64,000 nt of DNA from Bosea sp. BIWAKO-01 (GTDB lineage Bacteria > Pseudomonadota > Alphaproteobacteria > Rhizobiales > Beijerinckiaceae): assembly GCF_001748145.1 (NCBI RefSeq), contig NZ_BCQA01000001.1, positions 1,919,501 through 1,983,500 of the forward strand, given 5' to 3'. Position numbers and translations under genes: made by a program. Shown here piece by piece: positions 36,122 through 46,286 of this stretch. The notes under the pieces were generated by a model that searched no databases, was not told the origin of the DNA, and was given only the letters and a program-made list of their open reading frames with translations. Position 1 is the first letter of the stretch. Each line of letters begins with the position of its first letter.

Positions 36122-37642
36122 TCACTCCTGCAGCATCCGCTTCAGGAGATCGACCTCGTCATGCAGCAGGCGATCTTCGGCGATCGCCTTTTCGATCTTG
36201 CGAACGGCATGCAGCACGGTGGTGTGATCGCGGCCACCGAAGCGGCGGCCGATCTCCGGCAGCGAGCGCGGTGTCAGCGCCTTGGAGAGATACATCGCGA
36301 TCTGGCGCGGCTTCACGACCGCGGCGGTGCGGCGCTCGGAGAGGATGTCGGCCCGGCTGACATTGTAGCGGGTCGCGACCAGCTTCTGGATGTCCTCGAT
36401 CTTGACGCGGCGCGGCTCGCGGGTCCGGACCAGGTCACGGATCGCGGCCTCGGCCGTTTCCAGCGTCACCGCATTGCCGGACAAGGTGGCATGGGCCAGC
36501 AGCCGATTGGCGGCGCCGTCGAGATCGCGGCCATTGGCGGTGATGACGCGGGCCACATAGGCGATCACGTCGGAATTGACGTGGAAGCTCGAATGCGCCG
36601 CCTGCAGCGACTCGAGCCGGCTTCCGAGAATCTTCACCCGCAGCGCCTCGTCAAGATCGCCGACCTCGACGACAAGCCCGCCGGCCAGCCGCGAACGGAT
36701 ACGCTCGTCGAGCGTCTCGAGATCATTGGCAAGCCGATCGGCCGCGACCACGATCTGTTTGCCGGCATCGATCAAGGCGTTGATCGTGTGGCCGAACTCC
36801 TGCTGGATCGAGCGCCCCTGGATGAACTGCACGTCGTCGACGATCAGCAGGTCGATGCCGCGCAGCTTTTCCTTGAAGGCGAGCGCCGTCTGCGATTTCA
36901 GGGCCGCGACGAAACCGTACATGAAACGATCGGCCGTGAAATAGGCCACGCGTTTGCCATGATTGCGCGCATCCTGAGCAATCGCCTGCAGGAGATGCGT
37001 CTTGCCGAGCCCGACACCAGCATGAAGGTAGAGCGGATTATAGGGGGTCGTTCCGGCCGGGGCCGCGGCAATGCGCTCGGCCGCGGCAAAGGCCAGCTGG
37101 TTCGACTTGCCGACGATGAAGCTCTGGAAGTTGAGGCGCCGGTCGAGCATCGTGCCGCAGGCGTCAACGAGTTCCTGCTCACAGGGAAGGGCTCCGGCCT
37201 CCGCCGAACGAACGGCAATGACGGGCTCAGGCGCCGCCGCACGCGGGGCAGCCATGGCAGCCTCGCGGACCGCGGCCGGAATGGCATCCCGGGCAGCCTG
37301 GCGCACCGAAAGCAGGATTCCATTGGCAGCAGGCAGCTCGGCCAGGCAATGCGCCCGCAGGCGCTCGGCATAATGCGCCTCGAGCCAGCTCTTCAGGAAA
37401 CGGGTCGGCACGGTGAGATAGGCCACGCCATCGACGAGGCCGCCAATCTCGACACGCGCAAACCAGCTGGAGAAAACATCTTCGCCGAGTTCGGCACGCA
37501 GGCGGCGGCGCACACGGTCCCAGGCTTCAGTCAGGGAAAGCGCTGCGCCCTCCCCCTGGATGCTCGCAGTCGTGGTCGCGATCACAGACGCCGGCACAGC
37601 CTTCGCATCGGTAATCTCGTCCATGGCTTGCCGCTCGAACAT
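36122..37642 (-). CDS. dnaA: Chromosomal replication initiator DnaA
   Basis: About 506 residues from the ATG at 37642 (TGGGG upstream); ATGs at 37654 and 37624 are also plausible. Domain I starts at AWDRVRRRLRAELG, followed by a proline/alanine linker. The AAA+ domain has Walker A GVGLGKTHLLQAI and Walker B LLIVDDVQFIQG, and the C-terminal DNA-binding signature is FGGRDHTTVLHAVRKIE. Binds DnaA boxes and opens the origin. A gap of 157 bases separates it from dnaN. Confidence 0.97.
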   Translation of the reverse strand: MFERQAMDEITDAKAVPASVIATTTASIQGEGAALSLTEAWDRVRRRLRAELGEDVFSSWFARVEIGGLVDGVAYLTVPTRFLKSWLEAHYAERLRAHCLAELPAANGILLSVRQAARDAIPAAVREAAMAAPRAAAPEPVIAVRSAEAGALPCEQELVDACGTMLDRRLNFQSFIVGKSNQLAFAAAERIAAAPAGTTPYNPLYLHAGVGLGKTHLLQAIAQDARNHGKRVAYFTADRFMYGFVAALKSQTALAFKEKLRGIDLLIVDDVQFIQGRSIQQEFGHTINALIDAGKQIVVAADRLANDLETLDERIRSRLAGGLVVEVGDLDEALRVKILGSRLESLQAAHSSFHVNSDVIAYVARVITANGRDLDGAANRLLAHATLSGNAVTLETAEAAIRDLVRTREPRRVKIEDIQKLVATRYNVSRADILSERRTAAVVKPRQIAMYLSKALTPRSLPEIGRRFGGRDHTTVLHAVRKIEKAIAEDRLLHDEVDLLKRMLQE

Positions 37643-38365
37643 TTCGTGCCCCATTTCAATATCAAGAGATGCGCCATCGGCGGCGGCTCTTGGTGGACCG
37701 CCTGCCGGAGCTGTTGTTTGGACAAAGAGAATGACGCCCACTCGACGGCATGCGCCGGCGGGTGACAGGCTCTGGGTCCATTTCTGATTACGCTTAGAAG
37801 GCTCGCCGAAGGACGGAGCCGCTACTTCATCTCAACTCAAACAGACAAAGAGCCGCATCCTCTCCCCTTTGGGGCGTGAGCCAAAAACGCCGTTAATCTT
37901 TGGAAACCACCGGAGGTCATTGCTGTCCGCCCGGCGATGAAGGGACCTTACAGGGGCGCCTCGAACGGGGGCAATATCCCAGTCAGCCGGCTTCGGAGAC
38001 TCAAGCCCTTTCAGAGACCCTGTGACCTATGGGCAAGGCAGGCCCAATAGGTTGGGGAACTTAACGTTTTTTTTACGGCGGAGGCTGCGCGCGGAGCGCG
38101 AATCTTTTTTTCAGGAAGCGGCAGAGACGCAGGTAGAAGCTCAGGCGATTCCCGACAACAGATTCCTTTGCCCGCTAACGTCATGAAAAATATGGGATTT
38201 ATTTGCGCGGCCAAAAGGCGAAAAAGGGGTCTTTTCGCGCCCTGAAACCCCAACCGAAGTCAACCCCATAACGTAGCGGAAAGATTACGGAATCGGCCTC
38301 GCGGATGAAATTTTTCTCGTCTGCGGCAGTCAGGTTTGCCTAACGGCCGGTTAACACAGCAAACA
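37643..38365. other. Intergenic region upstream of dnaA
   Basis: About 720 bases with no convincing gene. It should hold the dnaA promoter. It has a T8 run (38067-38074), AT-richer stretches (38160-38210), and three GANTC sites (37998, 38147, 38161), the CcrM methylation target. I found no canonical DnaA box, so an origin here is not supported. Confidence 0.45.
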
Positions 38366-38393
38366 AAAAGCCCGGCCTGACGGCCGGGCTTTT
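38366..38393 (-). terminator. Rho-independent terminator of rpsT
   Basis: Perfect 12-bp arms AAAAGCCCGGCC and GGCCGGGCTTTT with a 4-base loop. On the minus strand it ends in a T run, about 30 bases after the rpsT stop. Confidence 0.9.
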
Positions 38394-38424
38394 CTTAGTC
38401 CGAAACTGCTCTGCAGAACGCCGC

Positions 38425-38691
38425 TCAGGAAGCGAGAGCGCTGATCCGATGCGCCAGGCGCGAGACCCTGCGCGAAGCGGTGTTCTTGTGAACGACGCCC
38501 TTCTGAGCGGCGCGCATGATCTCCGGCTGAGCGGCCTTGAGCGCCTCCGCAGCGGCACCCTTGTCGCCCGAGGCAATTGCCTCCTCGACCTTGCGCAGGA
38601 AGGTGCGCATACGGCTGCGGCGCGCCTTGTTCACCTCGGTGCGCCGCGCGATCTTGCGCGTGGCCTTCTTGGCCGACGTCGTATTGGCCAT
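38425..38691 (-). CDS. rpsT: 30S ribosomal protein S20
   Basis: 88 residues, highly basic, starting [14 protein letters not shown]. Matches the three-helix S20 that binds 16S rRNA. Normal length. Transcribed alone with a strong terminator. rpsT upstream of dnaA is a common alphaproteobacterial arrangement. Confidence 0.98.
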   Translation of the reverse strand: MANTTSAKKATRKIARRTEVNKARRSRMRTFLRKVEEAIASGDKGAAAEALKAAQPEIMRAAQKGVVHKNTASRRVSRLAHRISALAS

Positions 38692-38879
38692 CGATCGTCC
38701 TCGTCTTCATTGCGACCGAACACCCGGCGGATTTGCCTGGCGGGTTCGGGCCGCTACCTTGATTGAAATGCATGTGCGGCGGCGGTTGCTTGCGCTAGCC
38801 GTCGCGAGACGCTGGCCTATAGTATCTTGTACGGGCCGCGTCAACGCCGGAATGGCCGTATCGCGCCAGAAGTGCCAGA

Positions 38880-39269
38880 TCAGCCCTTTCGGACCGCCAC
38901 AGCCTCGATCTCGATCAGGTAGCCATGATGCAGTTCCGGCACCGGCACGACCGAGCGCGCAGGGCGGTGATCGCCGAAGGCCTCAGCGTAGATCCGGTTG
39001 AACTCGGGCCAGTTGCCCACCCCGACCAGATAGGCCGTGACCTTGACGACATCGGTCGGCTCACAGCCGGCCGCCGCGAGGATCGCGAGCATGTTGGCCA
39101 GCGCCTGTTGCGCCTGGACGGCGAAGGCCTCGGCCGAGGTATGGCTGCCGTCGGGACGGGGAGCGAGCTGGCCGGAGACGAAGACGAGGTCCTTGTAGGC
39201 CACGGCATGCGCATAATGCCCCGCCGGGGCCGGCACCTCGGGCGAGGCGATGGTCTCGATCCTGCTCAT
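38880..39269 (-). CDS. RidA family enamine/imine deaminase
   Basis: 129 residues from the ATG at 39269. RidA proteins hydrolyse reactive 2-aminoacrylate/enamine intermediates released by PLP dehydratases. The key Arg is in PARSVVPVPELHHG, followed by the conserved IEIEAVAV strand, and FVSGQLAPRPDG marks the N-terminal half. The ATG overlaps the stop of the threonine ammonia-lyase reading frame (ATGA), so the two would be translated together, which fits their chemistry. Confidence 0.93.
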   Translation of the reverse strand: MSRIETIASPEVPAPAGHYAHAVAYKDLVFVSGQLAPRPDGSHTSAEAFAVQAQQALANMLAILAAAGCEPTDVVKVTAYLVGVGNWPEFNRIYAEAFGDHRPARSVVPVPELHHGYLIEIEAVAVRKG

Positions 39270-40263
39270 GCCGATGGCCCTACGAAACGTGCGAAGGCAG
39301 CAAGATCGACATTGCCGCCGCTGATGATGATGCCGACACGCTTGCCCGCGACCGGAACCGCCCCGGCGAAGGCCGCAGCTGCCGCAAGGCAACCCGTGGG
39401 CTCGACCACGAGCTTCATGCGCTCGGCGAAGAAGCGCATCGTTTCGATCAGCGCCGCATCGGGCACCGTGACGATATCCTCGACAAGGTTCTGGATGATC
39501 GGGAAGGTGTATTGGCCGAGGAACGCGGTCTGAGCGCCATCGGCAATGGTCTTGGGCACGTCGATCTTGACGATCTTGCCGCTGCGCAGGGATTGCTGGC
39601 CGTCATTGCCGGCCTCCGGTTCGACGCCGAAGACGCGGATGCCGGGGTTGAGCGCCTTGGCCGCGAGAGCGGCACCGGAAATCAAACCGCCGCCGCCGAG
39701 GGGACCAGCAGGATATCGAGCGGGCCCGCCTCCTCGATCAGTTCCTTGGCGGCGGTGCCCTGGCCGGCAATGACATCGGGGTGGTCATAGGGAGGAATCA
39801 GGGAAAGGCCGCGTGTCTCGGCCAGCTCGCGGCCGAGCGCGTCGCGGTCCTGGCTGTAGCGGTCGAAGAGCACGACCTCGGCGCCATAGCCACGGGTCGC
39901 CGCAACCTTCGCGGCAGGCGCATCCTGCGGCATCAGGATGACGGTCGGCACGCCGAGCAACTTGCCGGACAGGGCGATCGCCTGAGCGTGATTGCCCGAG
40001 GAGAAGGTGACGACCCCGGCGCGCTTCTGTTCGGCGCTCAGCGCCGAGATCGCGTTGAAGGCGCCACGGAACTTGAAGGCGCCCATGCGCTGCAGGTTCT
40101 CGGCCTTGAAGACCAGCGAGGCCTCGGTGCGGGCATTGGCCGTGCGCGAGGTCAATGCCGGCGTCCGGTGTGCGATGCCCTGGAGACGGCCCGCCGCCGT
40201 CACGACATCCTCATAGGTCGGCAGGACGAGCCCGCCCGTGGCGGAAGGAGCGGCAGCGGTCAT
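39266..40263 (-). pseudogene. Threonine ammonia-lyase (dehydratase) with a one-base frameshift
   Basis: The two parts of a roughly 332-residue PLP enzyme lie in different frames. The first (40263-39682) has the PLP lysine in FKFRGAFNAI and the SSGNHAQA motif. The second (39685-39266) continues with LISGAALAAKAL to the end. The expected glycine-rich VPLGGGGLISG loop, which holds the PLP phosphate, is broken at a run of four G on the plus strand (39700-39703): one more base there restores the full protein. This may be a true inactivating deletion in a homopolymer or a sequencing error. The intact enzyme would convert threonine or serine to 2-oxo acids and ammonia. Confidence 0.85.
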
Positions 40264-40369
40264 CTGGTATCCCTAAGCTTCAAAGAGAACCCGCATCGTG
40301 TCAGCAAGCGGGGCTGAGCCGCAAATCAAAGATCGTCGGCCCCGGCATTCGCCCCGCTCATGGCTGGGT

Positions 40370-41143
40370 TCAGCGGTTCTTGAAATCCGGCGGCCGCTTC
40401 TCGGAGAAGGCGGCCATCCCTTCCTTCTGATCCTGCGTGGCGAAGAGCGAGGAGAACACCCGCCGCTCGAAGCGCAGCCCCTCGTTCAGGGTGACCTCGA
40501 AGGCCCGGTTGACGGATTCCTTGACCATCATCACCGAGGGCAGCGATTTCGCCGCGATCGCCTCGGCCGCCTTCAGCGCTTCCGTCATCAGGTCGGCCAG
40601 CGGGACGATACGGGCGACGAGGCCGGAGCGCTCCGCCTCGTTCACGTCCATCATGCGGCCGGTGAGGCAGAGATCCATGGCCTTGGCCTTGCCGATCGCC
40701 TTGGTCAGGCGCTGCGTGCCGCCGGCGCCGGGAATGACGCCGAGATTGATCTCCGGCTGGCCAAAGCGGGCGTTGTCCGCGGCGATGATGAAATCGCACA
40801 TCATGGCGAGCTCGCAGCCACCGCCGAGCGCGAAGCCCGCAACCGCCGCGATGATCGGCTTGCGGCGCTGGCCAATGCGGTCCCACGGCTCGAACTTGTC
40901 GTCGAGATAGGTCTCGGGGAAGGTGCGGGACTGCATTTCCTTGATATCCGCGCCGGCGGCAAAGGCCTTCTCCGAGCCGGTGATGACGATGCAGCCGATG
41001 CCGGCATCCTTCTCGAAACCATCGATCGCCGTGTTGACCTCGCCGATCAGCTGGCCGTTGAGCGCATTCAGCGCCTGCGGGCGGTTCAGCGTGATGACGC
41101 CCACCTTGCCCTTCACCTCGACGAGAATGGTCTCATAAGCCAT
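40370..41143 (-). CDS. Enoyl-CoA hydratase
   Basis: 257 residues, crotonase fold. Oxyanion-hole glycines in AAGADI and GFALGGGCE, with the two catalytic glutamates in [10 protein letters not shown] and [15 protein letters not shown]. Hydrates 2-enoyl-CoA in fatty acid or amino acid breakdown. Length is normal. In relatives this gene commonly sits between rpsT and mutM. No acyl-CoA partner gene is adjacent. Confidence 0.95.
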   Translation of the reverse strand: MAYETILVEVKGKVGVITLNRPQALNALNGQLIGEVNTAIDGFEKDAGIGCIVITGSEKAFAAGADIKEMQSRTFPETYLDDKFEPWDRIGQRRKPIIAAVAGFALGGGCELAMMCDFIIAADNARFGQPEINLGVIPGAGGTQRLTKAIGKAKAMDLCLTGRMMDVNEAERSGLVARIVPLADLMTEALKAAEAIAAKSLPSVMMVKESVNRAFEVTLNEGLRFERRVFSSLFATQDQKEGMAAFSEKRPPDFKNR

Positions 41144-41281
41144 GGCGGCCTCCCGGATGATGCTTCGCCTGCAGCATTAGCGGGGGCCGCGGGCGCGGTC
41201 CATGCGCGGCCGCGCAAAGGCGGCTTTCGAACCCTGCGGAGACCGTGCCGCCGACGCCGCTCCGCGCGATATGACGTTGGC

Positions 41282-42172
41282 TCAGCGCCTCGGTTGGCAG
41301 CGCTCGCAATAGAATGTCGAGCGACCCGATTGGACGAGCCGCTTCACCAGGCCGCCGCAGCCGGGCGTGACACAAGGGTCGCCCTCGCGGTCATAGACCT
41401 TGAAGCGGTGCTGAAAATAACCGAGCGAGCCGTCGGCATGGGCGAAATCGCGCAGGGTCGAGCCGCCAGCAGCCACCGCCTCCTCGAGAACCTCGCGAAT
41501 GATCTGTGCGAGCGCATGGGCTGCCTCGCGGGGCCGACCGGTTGGCGTCGTGATCGTTCCGGCCGCCGCTTCCGGATGAAGCCCCGCCCGGAACAGCGCC
41601 TCGCAGACATAGATATTGCCGAGGCCTGCCACGAGCCGCTGATCGAGCAGCGCCGCCTTCAACGGCGCGAGCTTGCCGGCAAAGAGCTTTGCCAGGACTT
41701 CGCCGGAGAGCTCGTTGCCGAGTGGTTCGATGCCCATTCCCGCGAAATGCTTCGAGCTCTCCAGCTCGGCCCGCGGCAGGAGATCCATGAAGCCGAAACG
41801 ACGGACGTCGTTATAGGTGACGCGCGCACCCGATCCGAGATGGAAGACGACATGATCGTGCTGCAGGTGCCGGCCGATCTCGTTGTAATAGGCGCCAGGT
41901 TCGGTGGGTGGCGTGCCCGGCGCCTCGACCACGAAGCGGCCGCTCATGCCAAGATGCATGATCAGCGCCTCGCCATCATCGAGATCGGCGATCAGGTATT
42001 TGGCGCGGCGCGACAGGCCCTCGACCCGCCGCCCGGTCAGGCGCTCGACGAAATGCTCGGGCAATGGAAAGCGCAGGTCGGGCCGGCGCTGCTCGACCCG
42101 GGCCAGCACCTGGCCGAGCATGGCGGGTTCCAGCCCACGGCGGACGGTTTCGACCTCGGGAAGCTCGGGCAT
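41282..42172 (-). CDS. mutM: Formamidopyrimidine-DNA glycosylase
   Basis: 296 residues. The start at 42172 is fixed by the family N-terminus MPELPEVE, because Pro2 is the catalytic amine after Met removal and Glu3 is essential. It removes 8-oxoguanine and cleaves abasic sites. C-terminal zinc finger CVTPGC...FYCERC is complete. It is divergent from ubiE, with about 112 bases between starts. Confidence 0.97.
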   Translation of the reverse strand: MPELPEVETVRRGLEPAMLGQVLARVEQRRPDLRFPLPEHFVERLTGRRVEGLSRRAKYLIADLDDGEALIMHLGMSGRFVVEAPGTPPTEPGAYYNEIGRHLQHDHVVFHLGSGARVTYNDVRRFGFMDLLPRAELESSKHFAGMGIEPLGNELSGEVLAKLFAGKLAPLKAALLDQRLVAGLGNIYVCEALFRAGLHPEAAAGTITTPTGRPREAAHALAQIIREVLEEAVAAGGSTLRDFAHADGSLGYFQHRFKVYDREGDPCVTPGCGGLVKRLVQSGRSTFYCERCQPRR

Positions 42173-42284
42173 TGCACTTCGCTCTTCAGCATGCGTCGAG
42201 ACGGGCCGCGACAAGGCTCGCTCGTTTCGCTATTCATCCGGCTCTAGTTACCGCCTCACCAGAACACAAGCTCCGGGCCAAGCC

Positions 42285-43046
42285 GTGACAGCAGCCTCCG
42301 ATACCACCCATTTCGGCTTCGAGACCGTGCCGCTCGCCGAGAAGCAGGCCAAGGTCGACGACGTCTTCCACAAGGTCGCCGGCCGCTACGACCTGATGAA
42401 CGACCTGATGTCGGCCGGCCTGCACCGGCTCTGGAAGGATGCCCTGATCTCGACGCTGAAGCCGCCGCGCGACCGGGCATTCCACCATCTCGACGTGGCC
42501 GGCGGCACGGGCGATGTCGCCTTCCAGGTCCTGGAAGCCGGCGGCCCGGCAACGGATGTGACGGTGCTCGACATCAATGGCGAAATGCTGAGCGTCGGAC
42601 GCGAACGCGCGCAGAAGCGCTTTCCCGGCGATGACCGCATCCGCTTCGTCCAGGGCAATGCCGAGGAGCTCGGCCTGCCGGACAACAGTTTCGACGCCTA
42701 TACGATCGCCTTCGGCATTCGTAACGTGCCGCGCATCGACAAGGCGCTGGCCGAGGCGCATCGCGTCCTGAAGCGCGGTGGCCGCTTCCTCTGCCTCGAA
42801 TTCAGCCATGTCGACGTGCCGGTGCTCGACAAGATCTACGAGACCTATTCCTTCAACCTGATTCCACCGATGGGCAGGCTCGTGACGGGAGATGCGGAGC
42901 CCTATCGCTATCTCGTCGAATCGATCCGCAAATTCCCGAAGCCGCAGGTTTTCGCGGACATGATCGCCGCAGCCGGCTTCCGGCGGGCGCGTTTCACGCC
43001 CATGACCGGTGGGGTCGTGGCGCTGCATTCCGGCTGGAAGCTGTGA
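42285..43046 (+). CDS. ubiE: Ubiquinone/menaquinone methyltransferase UbiE
   Basis: 253 residues from a GTG at 42285. C-methyltransferase of ubiquinone synthesis. Family motifs [19 protein letters not shown] and [19 protein letters not shown] near the N-terminus, SAM motif [12 protein letters not shown], and the FGIRNV segment. Upstream in-frame codons overlap mutM and lack family similarity, so GTG is preferred. ubiB follows 16 bases later. Confidence 0.96.
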   Translation: MTAASDTTHFGFETVPLAEKQAKVDDVFHKVAGRYDLMNDLMSAGLHRLWKDALISTLKPPRDRAFHHLDVAGGTGDVAFQVLEAGGPATDVTVLDINGEMLSVGRERAQKRFPGDDRIRFVQGNAEELGLPDNSFDAYTIAFGIRNVPRIDKALAEAHRVLKRGGRFLCLEFSHVDVPVLDKIYETYSFNLIPPMGRLVTGDAEPYRYLVESIRKFPKPQVFADMIAAAGFRRARFTPMTGGVVALHSGWKL

Positions 43047-43062
43047 CGGCCCGCCTTCCAGC

Positions 43063-44619
43063 ATGATCTCCTCAATCGCCCATCTCACCCGCATGGCGCG
43101 GGTTGGCTTCGTTCTGGCTCGCGAAGGCGCGCTCGCGCTGGTGGATCCGTCGGTTCTGCCGCCCGCGGCGCGCGCGCTGATCAGGGTCGGCCGGCTGATC
43201 GAGCGCGGGGGGGCGGGCTCCTCGGCCACGCGCCTTGCCGCTGCGCTGACCCGGCTTGGTCCGTCCTATGTCAAGTTCGGCCAGTTTCTGGCGACGCGGC
43301 CAGATGTGGTCGGGATGAAGATCGCCGAAGACCTGTCGGCGCTGCAGGACAGGATGGCGCCGTTCCCGATGGAACAGGCGCGCGCCGCAATCGAAGCCGC
43401 GCATGGCGAGCCGGTCGAGGCGCTGTTCTCCGAATTCGGCGAGCCCGTCGCGGCCGCCTCGATCGCCCAGGTCCACCGCGCCCGCCTGAAGGATGGCGCG
43501 GAGGTCGCCGTCAAGGTGCTTCGGCCCGGTATCCGTGACCGTTTCAACCGTGATCTGGCGGCGATGCGCTTCGGCGCCGAACTCGCCGAGAGCCGTTCGC
43601 ACGAGGCTAGGCGCCTGCGCTTCTCCGGCGTGGTCGAGACGCTGGCACGCTCCGTAACCATGGAAATGGACCTCCGCCTCGAGGCCGCGGCGCTCTCGGA
43701 ATTCGCCGAGAACACCAGGGACGATGCCGATTTCCGCGTCCCGAAGCCGGACTGGCAGCTGACGGCGCGCGAGGTGCTCGTCGACGAATGGATCGACGGC
43801 ATTCGCCTCTCCGATGTCGAAGCGCTGCGTGCTGCCGGCCATGACCTCGTGGCGCTCGGCCGCACCGTCATCCAGTCCTTCCTGAAGCACGCGATCCGCG
43901 ACGGCTTCTTCCATGCCGACATGCATCCCGGAAACCTGTTCGTCGATGCGCAGGGCCGGCTGGTTGCAGTCGATGGCGGCATCATGGGCCGGCTCGGCCT
44001 CAAGGAACGACGGTTCCTCGCCGAAATCCTGCTCGGCTTCATCACGCGCGACTACGCCCGAGTGGCCCGGGTCCATTTCGAGGCAGGCTATGTTCCGGCC
44101 CATCACGATGTCGCGGACTTCGCCCAGGCGATCCGGGCCGTCGGCGAGCCGATCCATGACCGGCGTGCCGACGAGATCTCGATGGCGAAGGTTCTGACCC
44201 TTCTCTTCGAGATCACCGGTCTGTTCGATATGGCGACCCGGACCGAGCTCGTCATGCTGCAGAAGACCATGGTCGTGGTCGAAGGTGTAGCGCGCTCGCT
44301 CGATCCGCAGCTCGACATGTGGAAGACGGCCGAGCCGGTGGTGCGCGAGTGGATCACCCGCAATCTCGGCCCTCTCGGCAAGATCGAGGAGGTCGGTCGC
44401 GGCGCCCAGTCCATGCTCTCGACACTCGCCAGCCTGCCCGAAACGGCTGCGCGGGCCGAGCGCGTGCTCGGACAACTCGAGGACGCTTCGCGCCAGGGCT
44501 TTGTCCTGGACGAACGCAGCATCCAGGAGATTGGCCGGGCCGAAGCCCGGCGCAACCGCTGGGGCAACTGGGCCCTGTGGCTGATCGCTGGTCTGCTGGC
44601 CTACAGCATCTTCAGCTGA
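43063..44619 (+). CDS. ubiB: Ubiquinone biosynthesis atypical kinase UbiB
   Basis: 518 residues from the ATG at 43063. ADCK/UbiB family: the KxGQ motif (YVKFGQFLATRPDVVG), Ala-rich loop AAASIAQVHRA in place of a P-loop, lysine in VAVKVLRP, and ADMHPGNLF catalytic region. The C-terminal hydrophobic helix (ALWLIAGLLAYSIF) anchors it to the inner membrane. It supports coenzyme Q assembly and is cotranscribed with ubiE. Confidence 0.96.
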   Translation: MISSIAHLTRMARVGFVLAREGALALVDPSVLPPAARALIRVGRLIERGGAGSSATRLAAALTRLGPSYVKFGQFLATRPDVVGMKIAEDLSALQDRMAPFPMEQARAAIEAAHGEPVEALFSEFGEPVAAASIAQVHRARLKDGAEVAVKVLRPGIRDRFNRDLAAMRFGAELAESRSHEARRLRFSGVVETLARSVTMEMDLRLEAAALSEFAENTRDDADFRVPKPDWQLTAREVLVDEWIDGIRLSDVEALRAAGHDLVALGRTVIQSFLKHAIRDGFFHADMHPGNLFVDAQGRLVAVDGGIMGRLGLKERRFLAEILLGFITRDYARVARVHFEAGYVPAHHDVADFAQAIRAVGEPIHDRRADEISMAKVLTLLFEITGLFDMATRTELVMLQKTMVVVEGVARSLDPQLDMWKTAEPVVREWITRNLGPLGKIEEVGRGAQSMLSTLASLPETAARAERVLGQLEDASRQGFVLDERSIQEIGRAEARRNRWGNWALWLIAGLLAYSIFS

Positions 44620-44625
44620 CGATCC

Positions 44626-45819
44626 TCAGCCGGCGACCGCCCGATAGGCCAGGGCCTGGAACTCCTGGCTGAGGGCCGCGTCTTCCGGCCCCTGCATCAG
44701 TTTCTGGTTCAGGAAGATCGTGACGAGGTTCCGATACGGGTCGATACTGAGGCTGGTGCCGAACCCGCCTTCCCAGCCATAGCGCCCGGGAACCGCCGAG
44801 ATCGGATCGGGCTGCGTCGCGATCCCGAGGCCGAAGCCCCAGCCCGTGCTCTCCCAGAAGCCGGGGAAGAACGGCGAAACCGCCTTCTGCTCCGGCGTGA
44901 TCTGATCCCGCGTCATCTGCTCGATCATCCCCTGCGAGAGGATGCGCTGCCCGCCGTGTTGCCCGGGTGCCAGAAGCGTGCGCGCAAATCTCAGGACATC
45001 ATCCGCCGTCGAGACAAGCTCGCAGGGAAAGGCGGGCGGGCGCGCGAACATGCCCCCGGCGCCGCGATCGAACAGCACGAGCCGGCCCGCGTCCGAATCG
45101 AGACGATAGGCGCTGGCCAGTCGTCCGGCCTGGTCCGCCGGGACGCTGAAGCCGGTATCGACCATGCCCAGCGGTCGAAACAGGCGTTCCTGCATGAGAT
45201 CATCAAGCGGTTTGCCGGAAACCCTGGCCAAGAGCACCGAGAGCACGTCGAAGCCGGTATGATACATCCAGACGTCCCCCGGCTGGTGGATCAACGGCAG
45301 GGAGCCGAGCCGTTTCATCCAGGCGTCGGGCGGCAGCTCGGGGCTCATTGGACCGGGCGCGACGCCGGCATCGGCCATGGCCTGCTGGATCGGGTAGCGG
45401 CCCGGCGGCGCCATGATCGCGCCGATGCCGAGCCTGAGCGTCAGCAGATCGCGCAACGTGATTGATCGGCGGGCCGGCACGGTGTCGTCGAGCGGGCCAG
45501 CAACGCTGCGCAGGACCCGGCGGTCCGCCAGCTCCGGCATCCAAGGCTCGACGGCGTCATCGAGCCCGATCGCTCCATCCTCGACCAGCGACAGGGCCAC
45601 CACCGCCAGCATCGGCTTGGTCATCGAGGCGATGCGCACGATGGTGTCGCGACGCATCGGCGTGGCGCTGTCGAGATCGGCGAGGCCGAAGGTCTCGACA
45701 TGGACATCGTCACCCCAGGCGACCAGCGTGACGATCCCGGCGACGGCGCCGCGCGTAACATGGCGGCGCATCGCGGCGGCCATGTCGGCGAGGCCCTTTT
45801 CAGAGTTGCCCGCGCTCAT
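44626..45819 (-). CDS. Serine hydrolase, beta-lactamase/class C type
   Basis: 397 residues from the ATG at 45819, which overlaps the preceding stop (ATGA). Penicillin-binding-protein-like fold: SMTK (SxxK nucleophile) at about 60-63, the YHT triad position (in place of YxN), and the GWEGGFGTS C-terminal segment replacing KTG. No signal peptide. Such proteins are often esterases rather than beta-lactamases. It is the last gene of the ArsR-headed operon. Confidence 0.88.
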   Translation of the reverse strand: MSAGNSEKGLADMAAAMRRHVTRGAVAGIVTLVAWGDDVHVETFGLADLDSATPMRRDTIVRIASMTKPMLAVVALSLVEDGAIGLDDAVEPWMPELADRRVLRSVAGPLDDTVPARRSITLRDLLTLRLGIGAIMAPPGRYPIQQAMADAGVAPGPMSPELPPDAWMKRLGSLPLIHQPGDVWMYHTGFDVLSVLLARVSGKPLDDLMQERLFRPLGMVDTGFSVPADQAGRLASAYRLDSDAGRLVLFDRGAGGMFARPPAFPCELVSTADDVLRFARTLLAPGQHGGQRILSQGMIEQMTRDQITPEQKAVSPFFPGFWESTGWGFGLGIATQPDPISAVPGRYGWEGGFGTSLSIDPYRNLVTIFLNQKLMQGPEDAALSQEFQALAYRAVAG

Positions 45820-46232
45820 CCGTTCTTGAACTCGGCATTGACCATCCAATGCGTGCCGAAGCGGTCGGTCAGCATGCCGAAGCTCTTGGACCAGAAGGTT
45901 TCTCCGATCGGCATCTGGATCTGGCCGCCCTCCGAGAGCCCCTTGAAGATGCGCTCGGCCTCCGCGACCTCCTTGACCATGACATTGACATAGACGCTGC
46001 GCATCGACCCGCTGCTGCGGTCCGGCGGCGCATCGGACGCCATCAGCATCTGGCCGTCGAGTTCCAGGCAGGCATGGATGATCTTCTTGCGCCAATCTGG
46101 CGAGACGTCGTTCTCAGCCGGCGTGCCTTCATGGCTCATCATCGCGGTGATCTTGCCGCCGAGCACCTTCTGGTAGGTCGTGAACGCTTCTTCGCAATTG
46201 CCGTTGAACATCAGATAGGTCGAGAGCTTCAT
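45816..46232 (-). CDS. VOC family protein (PhnB/glyoxalase-like)
   Basis: 138 residues from the ATG at 46232. A vicinal-oxygen-chelate fold of the PhnB type: MKLSTYLMFNGNCEEAFTTY start, the FWSKSFGMLTDRFGTHWMVN end. Metal and substrate unknown. It sits in an operon with SRPBCC, DoxX and ArsR genes, a combination often seen in Hyphomicrobiales. Confidence 0.9.
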   Translation of the reverse strand: MKLSTYLMFNGNCEEAFTTYQKVLGGKITAMMSHEGTPAENDVSPDWRKKIIHACLELDGQMLMASDAPPDRSSGSMRSVYVNVMVKEVAEAERIFKGLSEGGQIQMPIGETFWSKSFGMLTDRFGTHWMVNAEFKNG

Positions 46233-46286
46233 TTCGCTATTCCCTTGAGAAATGGCCAGTCGCGTCGGCCTGGATGGCCTGGCGGA

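Noticed and set aside
33650..37765. Plus-strand open frames of 400-580 codons opposite recF, dnaN and dnaA
   Set aside because: Antisense shadows; composition typical of reverse-frame artefacts.
37643..38424. Replication origin between dnaA and rpsT
   Set aside because: No DnaA box close to TTATCCACA was found; three GANTC sites in this length are about what chance gives. A GC-skew plot of the whole chromosome would decide.
40298..42247. 649-codon plus-strand frame opposite enoyl-CoA hydratase and mutM
   Set aside because: Antisense shadow; it spans two unrelated real genes and their gap.
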